DNA of 64,000 bases from Jeotgalibacillus salarius (GCF_004405125.1 NZ_SORX01000006.1:179855-243854); one strand, 5' to 3'; counted from the stretch's first letter, positions 44,330-54,413 are shown. Notes: generated by a model from the letters alone, not told the origin. Numbers and translations are program-made.

Positions 44330-44740
44330 ATGTTAAAAGAAATGGAACAGTTTTATAATAAAGTAGCAAAATCACCTAAGGTATTTTTAATATACTCTTT
44401 TATAGCGATTCTATTTTTCTCTGGAATCACATTTACATTCAGCATTCCTGGACTGAAGGGGTTTAGTCTATACTTTATGATTTTAGCGCTATTGATGTAC
44501 TTTCTGGTAGCGAATATCTTTGTCGGTCTATTCAAAGAGAGAGTATGGTTAGTTCTAATGATTGGCTTGCTATTAAGTAGCCTTGGAATGGGTTGGAGAT
44601 TGTGGCTTGAGTGGGGCGAATATAGCTTGCTTGAATATATGAACCCAACAGTTTATTTTGGCTACCCAATCGTTATCGCTCTTATAATCACAGCATTTTA
44701 TAGCATTAGCAGTACTATGCGTGGAAGAAATGTTGATTAA
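44330..44740 (+). CDS. Hypothetical four-TM membrane protein
   Basis: 136 residues with hydrophobic segments at about 18-38, 43-64, 70-90 and 105-127, separated by short charged loops. An upstream TAGGGGATAAAATAA region is a weak ribosome site. The family is not recognised. Confidence 0.55.
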   Translation: MLKEMEQFYNKVAKSPKVFLIYSFIAILFFSGITFTFSIPGLKGFSLYFMILALLMYFLVANIFVGLFKERVWLVLMIGLLLSSLGMGWRLWLEWGEYSLLEYMNPTVYFGYPIVIALIITAFYSISSTMRGRNVD

Positions 44741-44945
44741 ATACATACTGTACTGGTCAATTTGCGAAATATTTCACTTAAGTCAACAGTTTACGCTAGT
44801 TGAAGAGGCTGCAAAAGAACAAGATTAACTTTCAACATATTCAATCATATTAACGTACTTTGAGTTGTGTTCCGACACAATCATTGATCAAAATATTTTA
44901 AAATGTATCATCATTTCTCTGGAGCCAGGTTGTCTCTTAAAATGT

Positions 44946-45023
44946 TTCTTGTATCAGTTAAAACTCCTACAAAATTTCGTTAACGATCTAAATGAAATTG
45001 TGTGAGAATCGTCCAGGACAGGG
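44946..45023. repeat. Copy of the 84-bp dispersed hairpin element
   Basis: The right half AAATTGTGTGAGAATCG...GGACAGGG and the centre AAATTTCGTTAACGATCTAAATG align with 45652-45735. Its right end (AGGACAGGG) links this family to the ~48-bp family. Confidence 0.6.
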
Positions 45024-45046
45024 ACACATCTACACAACCATTTAGA

Positions 45047-45078
45047 AAAAGCCTTCCATTTATGAATGGAAGGCTACT
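45047..45078 (-). terminator. Terminator of the 153-residue coiled-coil gene
   Basis: AGCCTTCCATT and AATGGAAGGCT form an 11-bp stem with a 4-nt loop, followed by A-rich sequence (T-rich on the minus strand). Confidence 0.75.
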
Positions 45079-45094
45079 TTATTGGATCTAAAAA

Positions 45095-45556
45095 TCAAAT
45101 TTCTTCAACATCAAGTTTTTCTTCTACCTCTGACAGTAACACATTATACTCTGATAAAATTTGCTGCAATTCCTGATTGACTTCAGTTTTCTCTTCAATC
45201 GTAGAGGCTGAATTGAATTGTTGAAAATTATCAATCACTCTTCTTGTAAATTCTTCAAACTCTCTGGACAGACTTTGATCGTTTAACAAAATACCCAGGA
45301 TTGATTGTCCGTGATCAATCAGACTGGTTGTATATTGAGCATTTAAAGTCATAGACTCCACTTCTGCATTGTTCATAAGTTCCTGCTGTTGAACGTTCAA
45401 ATTCTGCAATTGAGTTTTGTAATGAGTTGTTAAGCTTACACTGATCTCTTCATAAAACTCTACTTCTTTATTTAGGTTATCATTATCAATGATAAAGTAG
45501 ACTGATATTGGAATAATAAGTACTACCAGCAAAGTTAATATTGCTTTTAATTTCAA
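45095..45556 (-). CDS. Membrane-anchored coiled-coil hypothetical protein
   Basis: 153 residues: an N-terminal helix ('LKAILTLLVVLIIPISVYFI', about 3-22) and then a Gln/Glu/Leu-rich helical domain with heptad-like spacing, probably extracytoplasmic. AAGGAGTGA precedes the ATG. No family is recognised. Confidence 0.55.
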   Translation of the reverse strand: MKLKAILTLLVVLIIPISVYFIIDNDNLNKEVEFYEEISVSLTTHYKTQLQNLNVQQQELMNNAEVESMTLNAQYTTSLIDHGQSILGILLNDQSLSREFEEFTRRVIDNFQQFNSASTIEEKTEVNQELQQILSEYNVLLSEVEEKLDVEEI

Positions 45557-45874
45557 AAAATCACTCCTTATAATTTTACTGAAGTGGCAAGATCAACATA
45601 GCCAGTTGTAACTCGAAGTACTTGTGGTAAAGCCAACTCCTTTACAGCGTTCCCTGTGACAGAAACAACTTCCACACAATTTCGTCGACTTATATAAATG
45701 AATTAAATTGTGTGAGAATTGTGTTCGACACAGGGTCACGGTCACTAAAGTTACCAATCTGCGAAAAGTGTTTTTATGTAAATTGGGATTACACCATCCA
45801 CTCCATATTATCAACCATTAAAGAGTATCTTTGTTTATATTAAAAATTTCTTGATTTTGTCTCCGTGTAATTTA
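45557..45874. other. Intergenic stretch with the best hairpin element
   Basis: No gene is seen. It is occupied mainly by the 84-bp palindromic element (45652-45735) and AT-rich flanks. Confidence 0.5.
45652..45735. repeat. 84-bp dispersed hairpin element (reference copy)
   Basis: The arms 45652-45682 and 45705-45735 are 31-nt imperfect inverted repeats (CCCTGTGAC...ACACAATTT against AAATTGTGT...GACACAGGG) around a 22-nt AT-rich centre (CGTCGACTTATATAAATG). Other copies lie at 1514, 2666, 44946 and 48013. The structure is that of a small non-autonomous (MITE-like) or RNA-hairpin repeat. No transposase is linked to it here. Confidence 0.7.
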
Positions 45875-47665
45875 CTATTCTTCGTTTGCAATTAGAGTTT
45901 TTTCTATTAGCATTTCTGAATAACCAATAGCATCGTAGGGCAAGTCATACATTTCACCAATTAACCAATCCGACATTATATATCTAAATCTCCCATCCAT
46001 ATTTGTCAAAAGGTTAATTTCCCTTATTAGTAATATATCTACGTTTTCCATTTCAAAATTGGATTCTGGCACTAACTGGAGGATTTCATTTACTCTTGGA
46101 TCCTCGCAAAATAGAATAATTTTATCTATATGGAAAAAGGATTCATTTTTATAAAAGTCCTTGATAGTAGATACTATATTCTTAGTTAAATAATTCTCAT
46201 TATTATCTTCAGTTATAAAAAAATTATGATACCTTAATTTCCAGTCAACAATTATTGTTTTCAAATATGAACTAATTCTCTTATTAACTAGTAATTGTAT
46301 TGAGTAATCTTCAAATCGGTCTGAAGCAATCTGTGTAGCAAACTTTTTAACTATTGGTTCTAATCTTAAGTTCAAATCTAATCCTAATTTCATTTCAATA
46401 TTTGCTTGCCTATAGTAAGTAATTTTCTCATTGATTAATGTATCTAAATAATGAGCATCAATAATAATAATATTCCTATATTGTGAAATTGATCCTTCTA
46501 ATCTTTTCTTAATAAGAGCGTCACTTCTTAGCCTTATATATTTAAAGTCAAAATCATATAATAAATCTAAATCTAAAACCAAACTCTCTAAACCGTTTTC
46601 TATAATAAATTCTTCCCTAGGGATAAAGGTAGTTGGGGAAGAATTAATCATGTATCTTAAAGGAATTAATTCATTACTAGCAGAGCAATCTCTTAAAAAC
46701 GTAGCAATATTCAAAGAAGGAAGTATTGCATATTTAACTTCGTTTGCACATCTTTTGATCCACAGTTTTATTTGATCTGTTACACTGAAAGCATTAATAG
46801 TTATAAAAACTCTAGAATTAGTCTGAAAATCATAAAACACTACATAATGGGGGATTACAGTATTTAAAGTCTTCACAATAGATTCAAGGACATACTTATT
46901 TTCCTTTAATTTTTTTTGAATAGCTTTATCAAAGAAGTATCTATAATCACCATTGTAACTAGAAGCATAAAAGATTGTATCGTATCTACAAAGTAACGAA
47001 ATTACATTTTTATTTTCAATATTATTTGAGAAATGATACATAAGATCTTTACACCATTTTATGTCATCCCCCAAATATAAACCAAAATATGCCCCTCCAA
47101 CTCCATATTGAATATAATGATGTTTTAAGGACATACACTGTAATGTGCTGATTACATTAGCTAAATAAATCCCATTGTCGTTTTGATTTTCATTATCATA
47201 CTCATTGATAACTTCTTTTATAGCTGATGACAAATTTGGAATTAAGTTACCTGAGCCGATACTTATAAATTCTTCTATTTCTTTAAACTTTGAATTTTTC
47301 AAGTGAAATATTCTATTTTTATCTTCAGTTTTGGAAATTACAATAAGTTCGAATTCATCGCTAGTATATGAGTTGCAAATCATATATAGAATTTCTTTAA
47401 TACTAACTGTATCTATATAATAAAAATTATTTATCACATCTAAAGCTAATTTTTCATCATTACAACTATAAGCAACAGCTGTATTCTCATTTACTTTAAT
47501 TATTTTCTGTGAAGTTTCTCGAACCCAATAATTGGTATACAAACCTTCTATTTCACCAAATGAGGATGTTCCAGTTAAAAAGTCTTCCTCCAATAAAGTT
47601 GAAGTTATAGAATCCGCTAGTAAAAATACATGTTCGTTCTTTTTCCATGCAACACAATATGTCAT
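45875..47665 (-). CDS. Large protein with Ntn-hydrolase-like N-terminus
   Basis: 596 residues. The N-terminus 'MTYCVAWKKNEHVFLLADS' resembles proteasome/HslV beta subunits: Thr2 would become the N-terminal nucleophile after Met removal, and 'LLADS' fits the conserved Asp-Ser. 'IQYGVGGAYFGLYLG' (about residue 187) fits a later strand of the fold. The C-terminal ~370 residues are unrecognised. AAAGGAG precedes the ATG. It is strongly AT-rich, like the adjacent ABC-three-component cassette, and lies just outside the groEL-tail duplicate. The peptidase role is an inference from the N-terminus only. Confidence 0.5.
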   Translation of the reverse strand: MTYCVAWKKNEHVFLLADSITSTLLEEDFLTGTSSFGEIEGLYTNYWVRETSQKIIKVNENTAVAYSCNDEKLALDVINNFYYIDTVSIKEILYMICNSYTSDEFELIVISKTEDKNRIFHLKNSKFKEIEEFISIGSGNLIPNLSSAIKEVINEYDNENQNDNGIYLANVISTLQCMSLKHHYIQYGVGGAYFGLYLGDDIKWCKDLMYHFSNNIENKNVISLLCRYDTIFYASSYNGDYRYFFDKAIQKKLKENKYVLESIVKTLNTVIPHYVVFYDFQTNSRVFITINAFSVTDQIKLWIKRCANEVKYAILPSLNIATFLRDCSASNELIPLRYMINSSPTTFIPREEFIIENGLESLVLDLDLLYDFDFKYIRLRSDALIKKRLEGSISQYRNIIIIDAHYLDTLINEKITYYRQANIEMKLGLDLNLRLEPIVKKFATQIASDRFEDYSIQLLVNKRISSYLKTIIVDWKLRYHNFFITEDNNENYLTKNIVSTIKDFYKNESFFHIDKIILFCEDPRVNEILQLVPESNFEMENVDILLIREINLLTNMDGRFRYIMSDWLIGEMYDLPYDAIGYSEMLIEKTLIANEE

Positions 47666-47814
47666 AAAATTTCTCCTTTCAACCCCAACCTATTCCAACT
47701 ATGTATATTTTCTTCGAACTGTATTAATGATTCAATAAGAAACTGATTCATAACATGATATTAGCAATTCTTCATAAGACTAACTATATGAGTTTTCTAA
47801 TTAAACAGAAATTA

Positions 47815-47856
47815 AAAAAGCGTCCCCCCCCTATAAAACAGAGTTTGACGCTCTTG
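47815..47856 (-). terminator. Terminator beyond the groEL-tail duplicate
   Basis: GAGCGTC pairs with GACGC around a G-rich loop; on the minus strand TTTTTT follows. It occupies the place of a groEL terminator but differs in sequence from the true one at 51010-51041. Confidence 0.6.
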
Positions 47857-47871
47857 TATGAGAATTGTGAC

Positions 47872-48003
47872 TTACATCGTTCCGCCCATATCAGGCATTC
47901 CGCCGCCGCTTTCCTGTTCTGGAATGTCTGCTACGACAGCTTCTGTTGTCAGGAACATTGCTGCTACTGATGCAGCGTTTTGAAGTGCTGAGTGTGTAAC
48001 CTT
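47872..48003 (-). pseudogene. Duplicate of the last 43 codons of groEL
   Basis: It reads in frame '[16 protein letters not shown]', '[12 protein letters not shown]' and '[11 protein letters not shown]' to a stop. Compared with the tail of the complete groEL (52681-51059), most base changes are at third codon positions, plus R-to-H, EN-to-QE/S and a shorter GGM tail. That suggests it came from a different groEL under selection rather than from recent copying. It ends abruptly at CTTTAAAGCG, where the hairpin element begins. Confidence 0.85.
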
Positions 48004-48012
48004 TAAAGCGTT

Positions 48013-48095
48013 CCCTGTGTCAGATAAAAATCCCATACAATTTAGTTCAATTATATAAATACCTTGAATTATGAGGGAATTGTGTGCAGCAGAGG
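48013..48095. repeat. Copy of the 84-bp dispersed hairpin element
   Basis: CCCTGTGTCAGATAAAAATC, the centre TTATATAAAT and the right end GGAATTGTGTGCAGCAGAGG align with the reference copy. It touches the groEL-tail duplicate. Confidence 0.6.
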
Positions 48096-48163
48096 CTCAC
48101 ATTTTAATATTTATTTAAATAAATATTAAAATCATTTTCAAGAAAAAGAGCGACTATAAAGCA

Positions 48164-49960
48164 TTAAAAACTAGTACCAAACAACCTTCCTTCATTGTTT
48201 TCTCTATCATCTAAAGTTATTGTTATTTCATCATCCTTTATGCTAAATAATTCATCTTTAGAATTTCTTGGTATATCTTCTTCTAAAGCTGTAAATATGT
48301 ATTGAATATTTTTAGTTTTACACAATTCTCTTACTTTATTTATATATTTGATTTTTTTTGTATCCGACATTGATTCCATACTTCCATCATGGTAAACAAA
48401 TTGGTAGAATCTATTAGTTGGATAGTTAATTAACACTGCTAAGTCAAAACAAACACAGAGCATTTTTCTATAGGAATATCCATCAGATTTAGATGTCAAT
48501 TGATTTTCATCTAAACCAACAATTTTCACTTTAAAATCAATATTATTTGAACCATTGATTTCATAAAATAAGATAGCTGTTTCACCTAATATTTCTAAAA
48601 CCAATTGAGAAAAGTCTTTTTTGATAGCTTTAAATAAATCACTACCATTATTTATATGGCTTTCAATTTTTTGAATCAATTTTTTTAAGACATCAGACTT
48701 TTCTCTAATATCATTGTCTATATCTTTAAGTATGTCGTAGTTGTCAATTTTGCTCAATAGATTGCTAATGTCGTTATCTAATTCTACCAAAGTCATTTGA
48801 TACTTCTTAAATTTAGCAAAAGAGTCCTTTTCTTTTAATACTGATAAAATTTCGTTCCTTCTTCTATTTTCTAGAATTAGTTCTTGGTTAACTTTGTTAA
48901 GTTGGTTTTTTAAATCCGCTAAATTTTGTATTAAATAACGGTTTCTTTCTTCTGTAATATCTTGGTTAAACTTAATTAATGCATCATAATCTTTTTTCAA
49001 ATGACCGGGAAATAGTATTTCCATTTCGCTGAACAAATCATAAACTTTTTTCATATCAAATGGTATGCTATTTTTAATTGAATCTTCCGTTTTCTCAAGT
49101 TCATATTTAATTTTATATTCTTTGCTGTTTAAATTAGATATTTTAGCCTCTATGTCTTCGATTAATTCTCTATTTAGATCTCGCTCTTTTAAATAAAAGT
49201 CAAAATTATCTATCTTAGTTTCAAGTTGTTCTTTTTTCAAATAATTAATATCTAACAGTGATTGTATTTGATCAAGTTCGTTAATATTTAAATTCAAGTT
49301 AGTTTGCAATTCAGTTAACTGACGCTGACAACTGGCAATTTCAGATTCCAATAGATATTTTTCTTTCAAAAAAGACCCATTGAAACCAAATAAGTCTGCA
49401 ATTGCTGGTTTCCAATTTGAGTCTGAACCTTTAAATTTTGTTAATTTAAAAACCTCATCATAATCATACTGTGTTCTTAGAAAATAATTTAAATACTGTC
49501 TATAATTATAGTGAAATAACTCATCAAACCCCCAATACCTATTTAAAACTTCCTTAGGATTTCTCTCCTTGTCCTCTGTAGTTAAAGGTAAATCTTTATG
49601 ATCCCAATTAGTTTCGTAACGAAAATCTTGTTTACCTTTAGAATGAAATTTAAAAGAAACTTTGGTATTACTTTTAACTTTTCGTTTTATTGTTATAAAA
49701 TCATCTTCAGATTTCTTAAGCTCCATAAAAAAGATATGATTTTGAAATTTATCAAAATGATCTTTTAAAAAATTCCCCTTTTTGATTTCTTTTAAAAACA
49801 TAAAGTCAATTAAACTAATTAAAGTGCTTTTACCAAGATTATGGGAATCGGATTCTAAATTTTCCTTATTAATTACTTTTCCCATAATTATATTTAACTC
49901 GTCACTAAAATCTAGCTCTCTAAATTTTTTATTATTTGAATATATCTTTGAAATTTTCAT
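48164..49960 (-). CDS. ABC-three-component system ATPase (DUF2326/RecN-like)
   Basis: A 598-residue SMC/RecN-like ATPase. Walker A is 'SDSHNLGKSTLISLIDF' (Lys near 44). Two long coiled-coil stretches cover about residues 200-310 and 340-460. The C-terminal half holds 'KSDGYSYRKMLCVCFDLAV' (signature region) and the Walker-B-like 'FYQFVYHDGS'. This matches the DUF2326 ATPase of ABC-three-component (ABC-3C) conflict systems. The start overlaps the preceding small gene by 4 bp (ATGA). It is very AT-rich compared with groEL beside it. Confidence 0.7.
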   Translation of the reverse strand: MKISKIYSNNKKFRELDFSDELNIIMGKVINKENLESDSHNLGKSTLISLIDFMFLKEIKKGNFLKDHFDKFQNHIFFMELKKSEDDFITIKRKVKSNTKVSFKFHSKGKQDFRYETNWDHKDLPLTTEDKERNPKEVLNRYWGFDELFHYNYRQYLNYFLRTQYDYDEVFKLTKFKGSDSNWKPAIADLFGFNGSFLKEKYLLESEIASCQRQLTELQTNLNLNINELDQIQSLLDINYLKKEQLETKIDNFDFYLKERDLNRELIEDIEAKISNLNSKEYKIKYELEKTEDSIKNSIPFDMKKVYDLFSEMEILFPGHLKKDYDALIKFNQDITEERNRYLIQNLADLKNQLNKVNQELILENRRRNEILSVLKEKDSFAKFKKYQMTLVELDNDISNLLSKIDNYDILKDIDNDIREKSDVLKKLIQKIESHINNGSDLFKAIKKDFSQLVLEILGETAILFYEINGSNNIDFKVKIVGLDENQLTSKSDGYSYRKMLCVCFDLAVLINYPTNRFYQFVYHDGSMESMSDTKKIKYINKVRELCKTKNIQYIFTALEEDIPRNSKDELFSIKDDEITITLDDRENNEGRLFGTSF

Positions 49961-50205
49961 AATAGCAGCTCCACAACGTCTAAGTCCTTATTATAATGAA
50001 TTTTACCTAATGCATACAAAAAAGTTAATGACAGATTGAAAAGTTCCATGAGTCCTTCTTCTTCGATTTCCCTGGAAACAGATCTGTATAAATCTTCATA
50101 TGGATACTTGTTTTTTTCTTTAAGTTTGTGAATTATAATGTAGCTGAGGTTAAAAATCGAAAGTTTTAAATCCATATATTTATGAGGTCTTATCATATTT
50201 TTCAC
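49957..50205 (-). CDS. ABC-three-component middle component (MC6-like)
   Basis: An 82-residue helical protein opening 'IRPHKYMDLKLSIFNLSYII' and ending 'HYNKDLDVVELLL'. This is the size, position and pattern of ABC-3C middle components, which link the ATPase to the C-terminal-domain protein. It overlaps the upstream gene by 26 bp and the ATPase gene by 4 bp, so all are translationally coupled. Confidence 0.6.
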   Translation of the reverse strand: MKNMIRPHKYMDLKLSIFNLSYIIIHKLKEKNKYPYEDLYRSVSREIEEEGLMELFNLSLTFLYALGKIHYNKDLDVVELLL

Positions 50206-50731
50206 CTATATCACAGTTATAATACATAAAATGGAGAAATACCCAAATCAAATCTTTATCAAAAGGTAAATCATTGCTTGCCTTTTCTACTACATAAGTG
50301 TAAATAGCATCGAAGATTACTTCAAAACGCTCAAAGTCATCTCTGTTACAAACAATTTTACGATTTATTTCTCTTGTAGTGCTTAAATACATTTCTAGAA
50401 ACCCTTTATTCCTTGGGTCTTGGAGAAAAATGGTTACCTTATCAAAGTAGGCTAGATTATCTTGTTTTATGTGTTCGAAGTATTTTTCGGATAAATTGTT
50501 TAAATCATTTTTCATTTCTATGTGAGGTCTTTCTAAATCTCTTGTATTTTCCACAATATCACTAATAACCTCAACGTCGTCTGAGAACACACATATAATT
50601 TCCTTAAGATCATCTTCATAAAACCTTATAGGATGAGGATTATAATTGTATATGTGATTAATTTCATTTATGTCCCTACCTGCTGATTTGTTATCTCTTC
50701 CAACAATTGCTTGCATAATTTTAGAAAACAT
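50180..50731 (-). CDS. ABC-three-component C-terminal-domain protein
   Basis: 183 residues. The N-terminus carries 'GRDNKSAGRDI' (11-21), followed by 'INHIYNYNPHPIRFYEDDLKEI', quoted here only by its aromatic run 'YNYNPHPIRFYEDD', and a helical domain ending 'LIWVFLHFMYYNCDIGEKY'. This fits the ABC-3C CTD group. No classical effector domain such as a nuclease or protease is visible, so the effector function is open. Its start overlaps the stop of the tiny membrane gene by one base (TAATG). Confidence 0.6.
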   Translation of the reverse strand: MFSKIMQAIVGRDNKSAGRDINEINHIYNYNPHPIRFYEDDLKEIICVFSDDVEVISDIVENTRDLERPHIEMKNDLNNLSEKYFEHIKQDNLAYFDKVTIFLQDPRNKGFLEMYLSTTREINRKIVCNRDDFERFEVIFDAIYTYVVEKASNDLPFDKDLIWVFLHFMYYNCDIGEKYDKTS

Positions 50732-50901
50732 TATTTTATGTCATTCCCTGCAGTTTTATTATCTCTACCAAATACTGTTTGTTTCCTTGAATTATCTTGA
50801 GTTAAGTTATTTGTTATTTTGACAACTTGATTCGCAACAAACAAACTAATTATTAGTGATAAAATTGAACAAACTCCTGCAATAAAAGTAAAAGTATCCA
50901 T
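50731..50901 (-). CDS. Tiny membrane protein with GRDNK motif
   Basis: 56 residues from ATG 50901 (GGGGGT upstream): one hydrophobic helix ('FIAGVCSILSLIISLFVANQ') and a cytoplasmic tail that ends 'GRDNKTAGNDIK'. The same motif opens the next protein ('GRDNKSAGRDI'). A longer reading from TTG 50922 adds seven residues. It is the first gene of the cassette and may anchor the complex at the membrane. Confidence 0.55.
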   Translation of the reverse strand: MDTFTFIAGVCSILSLIISLFVANQVVKITNNLTQDNSRKQTVFGRDNKTAGNDIK

Positions 50902-51009
50902 AACTACCCCCATTTTTTTCAAAAAAAGATTAAAAAGCCCTTTATTAGGACTATTATATCATTTATCTTTTTTTGGTCAATATTCATAAAAATTGATATT
51001 CAACAATAA

Positions 51010-51041
51010 AAAAACTCCTCTTACCAAGTAAGAGGAGTTTT
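51010..51041 (-). terminator. Terminator of groESL
   Basis: AAAACTCCTCTTAC and GTAAGAGGAGTTTT pair around a 3-nt loop; on the minus strand it continues TTTATTG. Confidence 0.85.
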
Positions 51042-51058
51042 CTTATTGAACGGATGAC

Positions 51059-52702
<1,644 letters not shown>

Positions 52703-52743
52703 TTAAATATGATTTTAAATCGTTATGTTTTTAAATGATTGAA

Positions 52744-53028
52744 TTAGTTTACGACAGCCAGAATATCACTTTCGCGAAGGATTAAGTATTCTGTGCCCTG
52801 GTATTTCACTTCTGTACCAGCGTATTTAGAGAAAATGATACGGTCCTCAACAGATACCTCAAGCTCAACACGTTCGCCATTTTCAAGCACACGTCCTGTA
52901 CCTACGGCAACGATCTTACCTTCCTGCGGCTTTTCCTGCGCACTGTCCGGAAGTACAATCCCGCTTGACGTTTTCTCTTCAGACTCTACCAGTTCAATTA
53001 TTACGCGATCACCTAATGGTTTTAACAA
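52744..53028 (-). CDS. groES: Co-chaperonin GroES (Hsp10)
   Basis: 94 residues from TTG 53028 ('[13 protein letters not shown]'), the same length as B. subtilis GroES. GGAGGTTG precedes that TTG, so the longer reading from 53070 is not used. The mobile loop is '[14 protein letters not shown]'; the protein ends '[14 protein letters not shown]'. It caps GroEL. Controlled by the CIRCE operator at 53064-53090. Confidence 0.97.
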   Translation of the reverse strand: MLKPLGDRVIIELVESEEKTSSGIVLPDSAQEKPQEGKIVAVGTGRVLENGERVELEVSVEDRIIFSKYAGTEVKYQGTEYLILRESDILAVVN

Positions 53029-53063
53029 GTGAAACAACCTCCTTGAATTATGTTCTTCGTTTA

Positions 53064-53090
53064 TTAGCACTCTATATATATGAGTGCTAA
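53064..53090. promoter_or_regulatory. CIRCE operator (HrcA-binding)
   Basis: A perfect consensus TTAGCACTC-N9-GAGTGCTAA, 36 bp upstream of the groES start. It is the binding site of the heat-shock repressor HrcA. Confidence 0.97.
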
Positions 53091-53163
53091 CACAAGTATT
53101 AGTTTAAATAATCTCACTACTTTTTGCAAGTATTAGACACGCAAATTTTTAAAAATTTCCTTA

Positions 53164-53315
53164 AGATAACCACTGCCCTTTTCCGCAGAGAACTTCGCTT
53201 TCCGCGGACGAACGTTCGAGTCTCCTCATGCAGAAGATCACTCCCCTGCGAGGTATCGAACGCCCTTTTTTCCACAGAAGCCTTCGTCCTCCACTACAAG
53301 AGGCAGCTCAGTTGA
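53164..53315. repeat. GC-rich dispersed element
   Basis: CTTCGCTTTCCGCGGACG, GAGTCTCCTC and TCCACTACAAGAGGCAGCTCAG are landmark pieces. It is related to the element at 56675-56815. Confidence 0.5.
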
Positions 53316-53412
53316 GTAAAATGAATATGTAATTAGATGGGATTTTGAAAAGTGCACCTCCTTTTTTAAAAGTGAGCTTGTCCTTCTTTATTAATAATTG
53401 CGTTATGACAAT

Positions 53413-53525
53413 ACTCTCCAGCTGCCCTTCGGAGTGCAGGACGCAGACTCCCGCCCCGAAAAGGGACAGAGGATACTCACCTCCTGGAAGCAGGAAAGCG
53501 AAGTCCTGCATGGAAAAGGGCAACG
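53413..53525. repeat. GC-rich dispersed element, second copy
   Basis: CTCCAGCTGCCCTTCGGAG, CAGACTCCCGCCCCG and AGTCCTGCATGG resemble the element at 56675-56815 in opposite orientation. Confidence 0.45.
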
Positions 53526-53663
53526 GTCTCTAAGAAATCAGTATATGCACATCCTTTTCACAAAATGTCTACTTAATCCGTCCGACACGGCAGCTTTGAA
53601 TTGAAGGCGGTGTAGTTCAATAGTAGAATGAACTGTATGAATCTTTTTTAAAGGGGTATGCCT

Positions 53664-54413
53664 GTGAACCGCACCTTTCTCATTATATTAATTACTTACG
53701 TGGCTATGCAGCTTTCTACATTTATAGCTGTGCCGATTGCGTTATTTATCAGCGGGATGGTTAGTGACAGTGAACCGGCCGTGCTACTGTATCAGATATC
53801 CGGCTATTGGATCTTCATCAGCTTTACAATTGCGCTCATTATTATTTTGCTTGTGATGAACAAAAATAAAGGCGTGATGGACCTTCCAGGTAAAAAAGCA
53901 ACGCCCGGAATGGCAGCGCTTTGGTCGTTTATCGGGATATTCCTGGCGTTCTTCAGTCAGGCGATTGCGGTCGGAATTGAGTCGCTGATTGGAATTGATC
54001 CGGGGTCACAGAACACAGCTGACATTATCAGTCTGCTGTCATATGTCCCGCTTGCAGCTGTTGCAGTTGCAGTAATTGGACCAATTTTAGAGGAAATCGT
54101 CTTTCGTGGCGTGATCTTCGGCTGGTTCTACCGTAAATATAATTTCTTTATCTCAGGGTTGATCAGTGCACTGATTTTCGCGGTGATTCATTTTGATTTC
54201 ACCCATATTTTGATTTATGCGGCAATGGGCTATGCATTCGCGTTCCTTTATGCATATACTAAACGCATCATCGTACCAATCATCGCGCATATGGCGATCA
54301 ATACATTTGTCGTGATGACGCAGTTCTTCTTCGCTGAAGAACTTGAACGGCTGATTGAAATGAGCGAAACTGCATTCGTGCTGTGGCGCTTTGTATTAGG
54401 AGGAATTTTGTAA
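53664..54413 (+). CDS. ydiL: CPBP-family intramembrane protease, YdiL-like
   Basis: About 249 residues with seven or eight membrane helices. The three CPBP/Abi motifs are visible: 'LEEIVFRGVIFG' (EExxxR), 'FAVIHFDF' (FxxxH) and 'HMAINTFVV'. Such glutamic proteases cleave membrane proteins or prenylated peptides. GTG 53664 fits the AGGGG ribosome site better than ATG 53658. Its place beside groESL and ydiK matches B. subtilis ydiL. Confidence 0.85.
   Translation: MNRTFLIILITYVAMQLSTFIAVPIALFISGMVSDSEPAVLLYQISGYWIFISFTIALIIILLVMNKNKGVMDLPGKKATPGMAALWSFIGIFLAFFSQAIAVGIESLIGIDPGSQNTADIISLLSYVPLAAVAVAVIGPILEEIVFRGVIFGWFYRKYNFFISGLISALIFAVIHFDFTHILIYAAMGYAFAFLYAYTKRIIVPIIAHMAINTFVVMTQFFFAEELERLIEMSETAFVLWRFVLGGIL

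Larger units (their letters stand above)
44741..45094. other. Intergenic stretch with a repeat copy
   Basis: No gene is seen. It contains a half-element (TTGTGTTCCGACACAA near 44867), a full hairpin element (44946-45023) and a terminator (45047-45078). Confidence 0.5.
47666..48163. other. Junction region at the left edge of the cassette
   Basis: It contains a terminator (47815-47856), the duplicated groEL tail (47872-48003) and a hairpin element (48013-48095), in that order. No complete gene is seen. Confidence 0.7.
53091..53657. other. Intergenic region with two GC-rich elements
   Basis: About 570 bp without a credible gene. It contains the groESL promoter side, two structured GC-rich elements (53164-53315 and 53413-53525), and the promoter of the ydiL-like gene. 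Short frames inside are repeat artefacts. Confidence 0.6.

Noticed and set aside
47755..47970. 71-residue plus-strand frame at the cassette edge
   Set aside because: It runs through a terminator and antisense to the groEL-tail duplicate.
53345..53604. Short frames between groES and ydiL
   Set aside because: They lie entirely inside GC-rich repeat elements and show no protein features.
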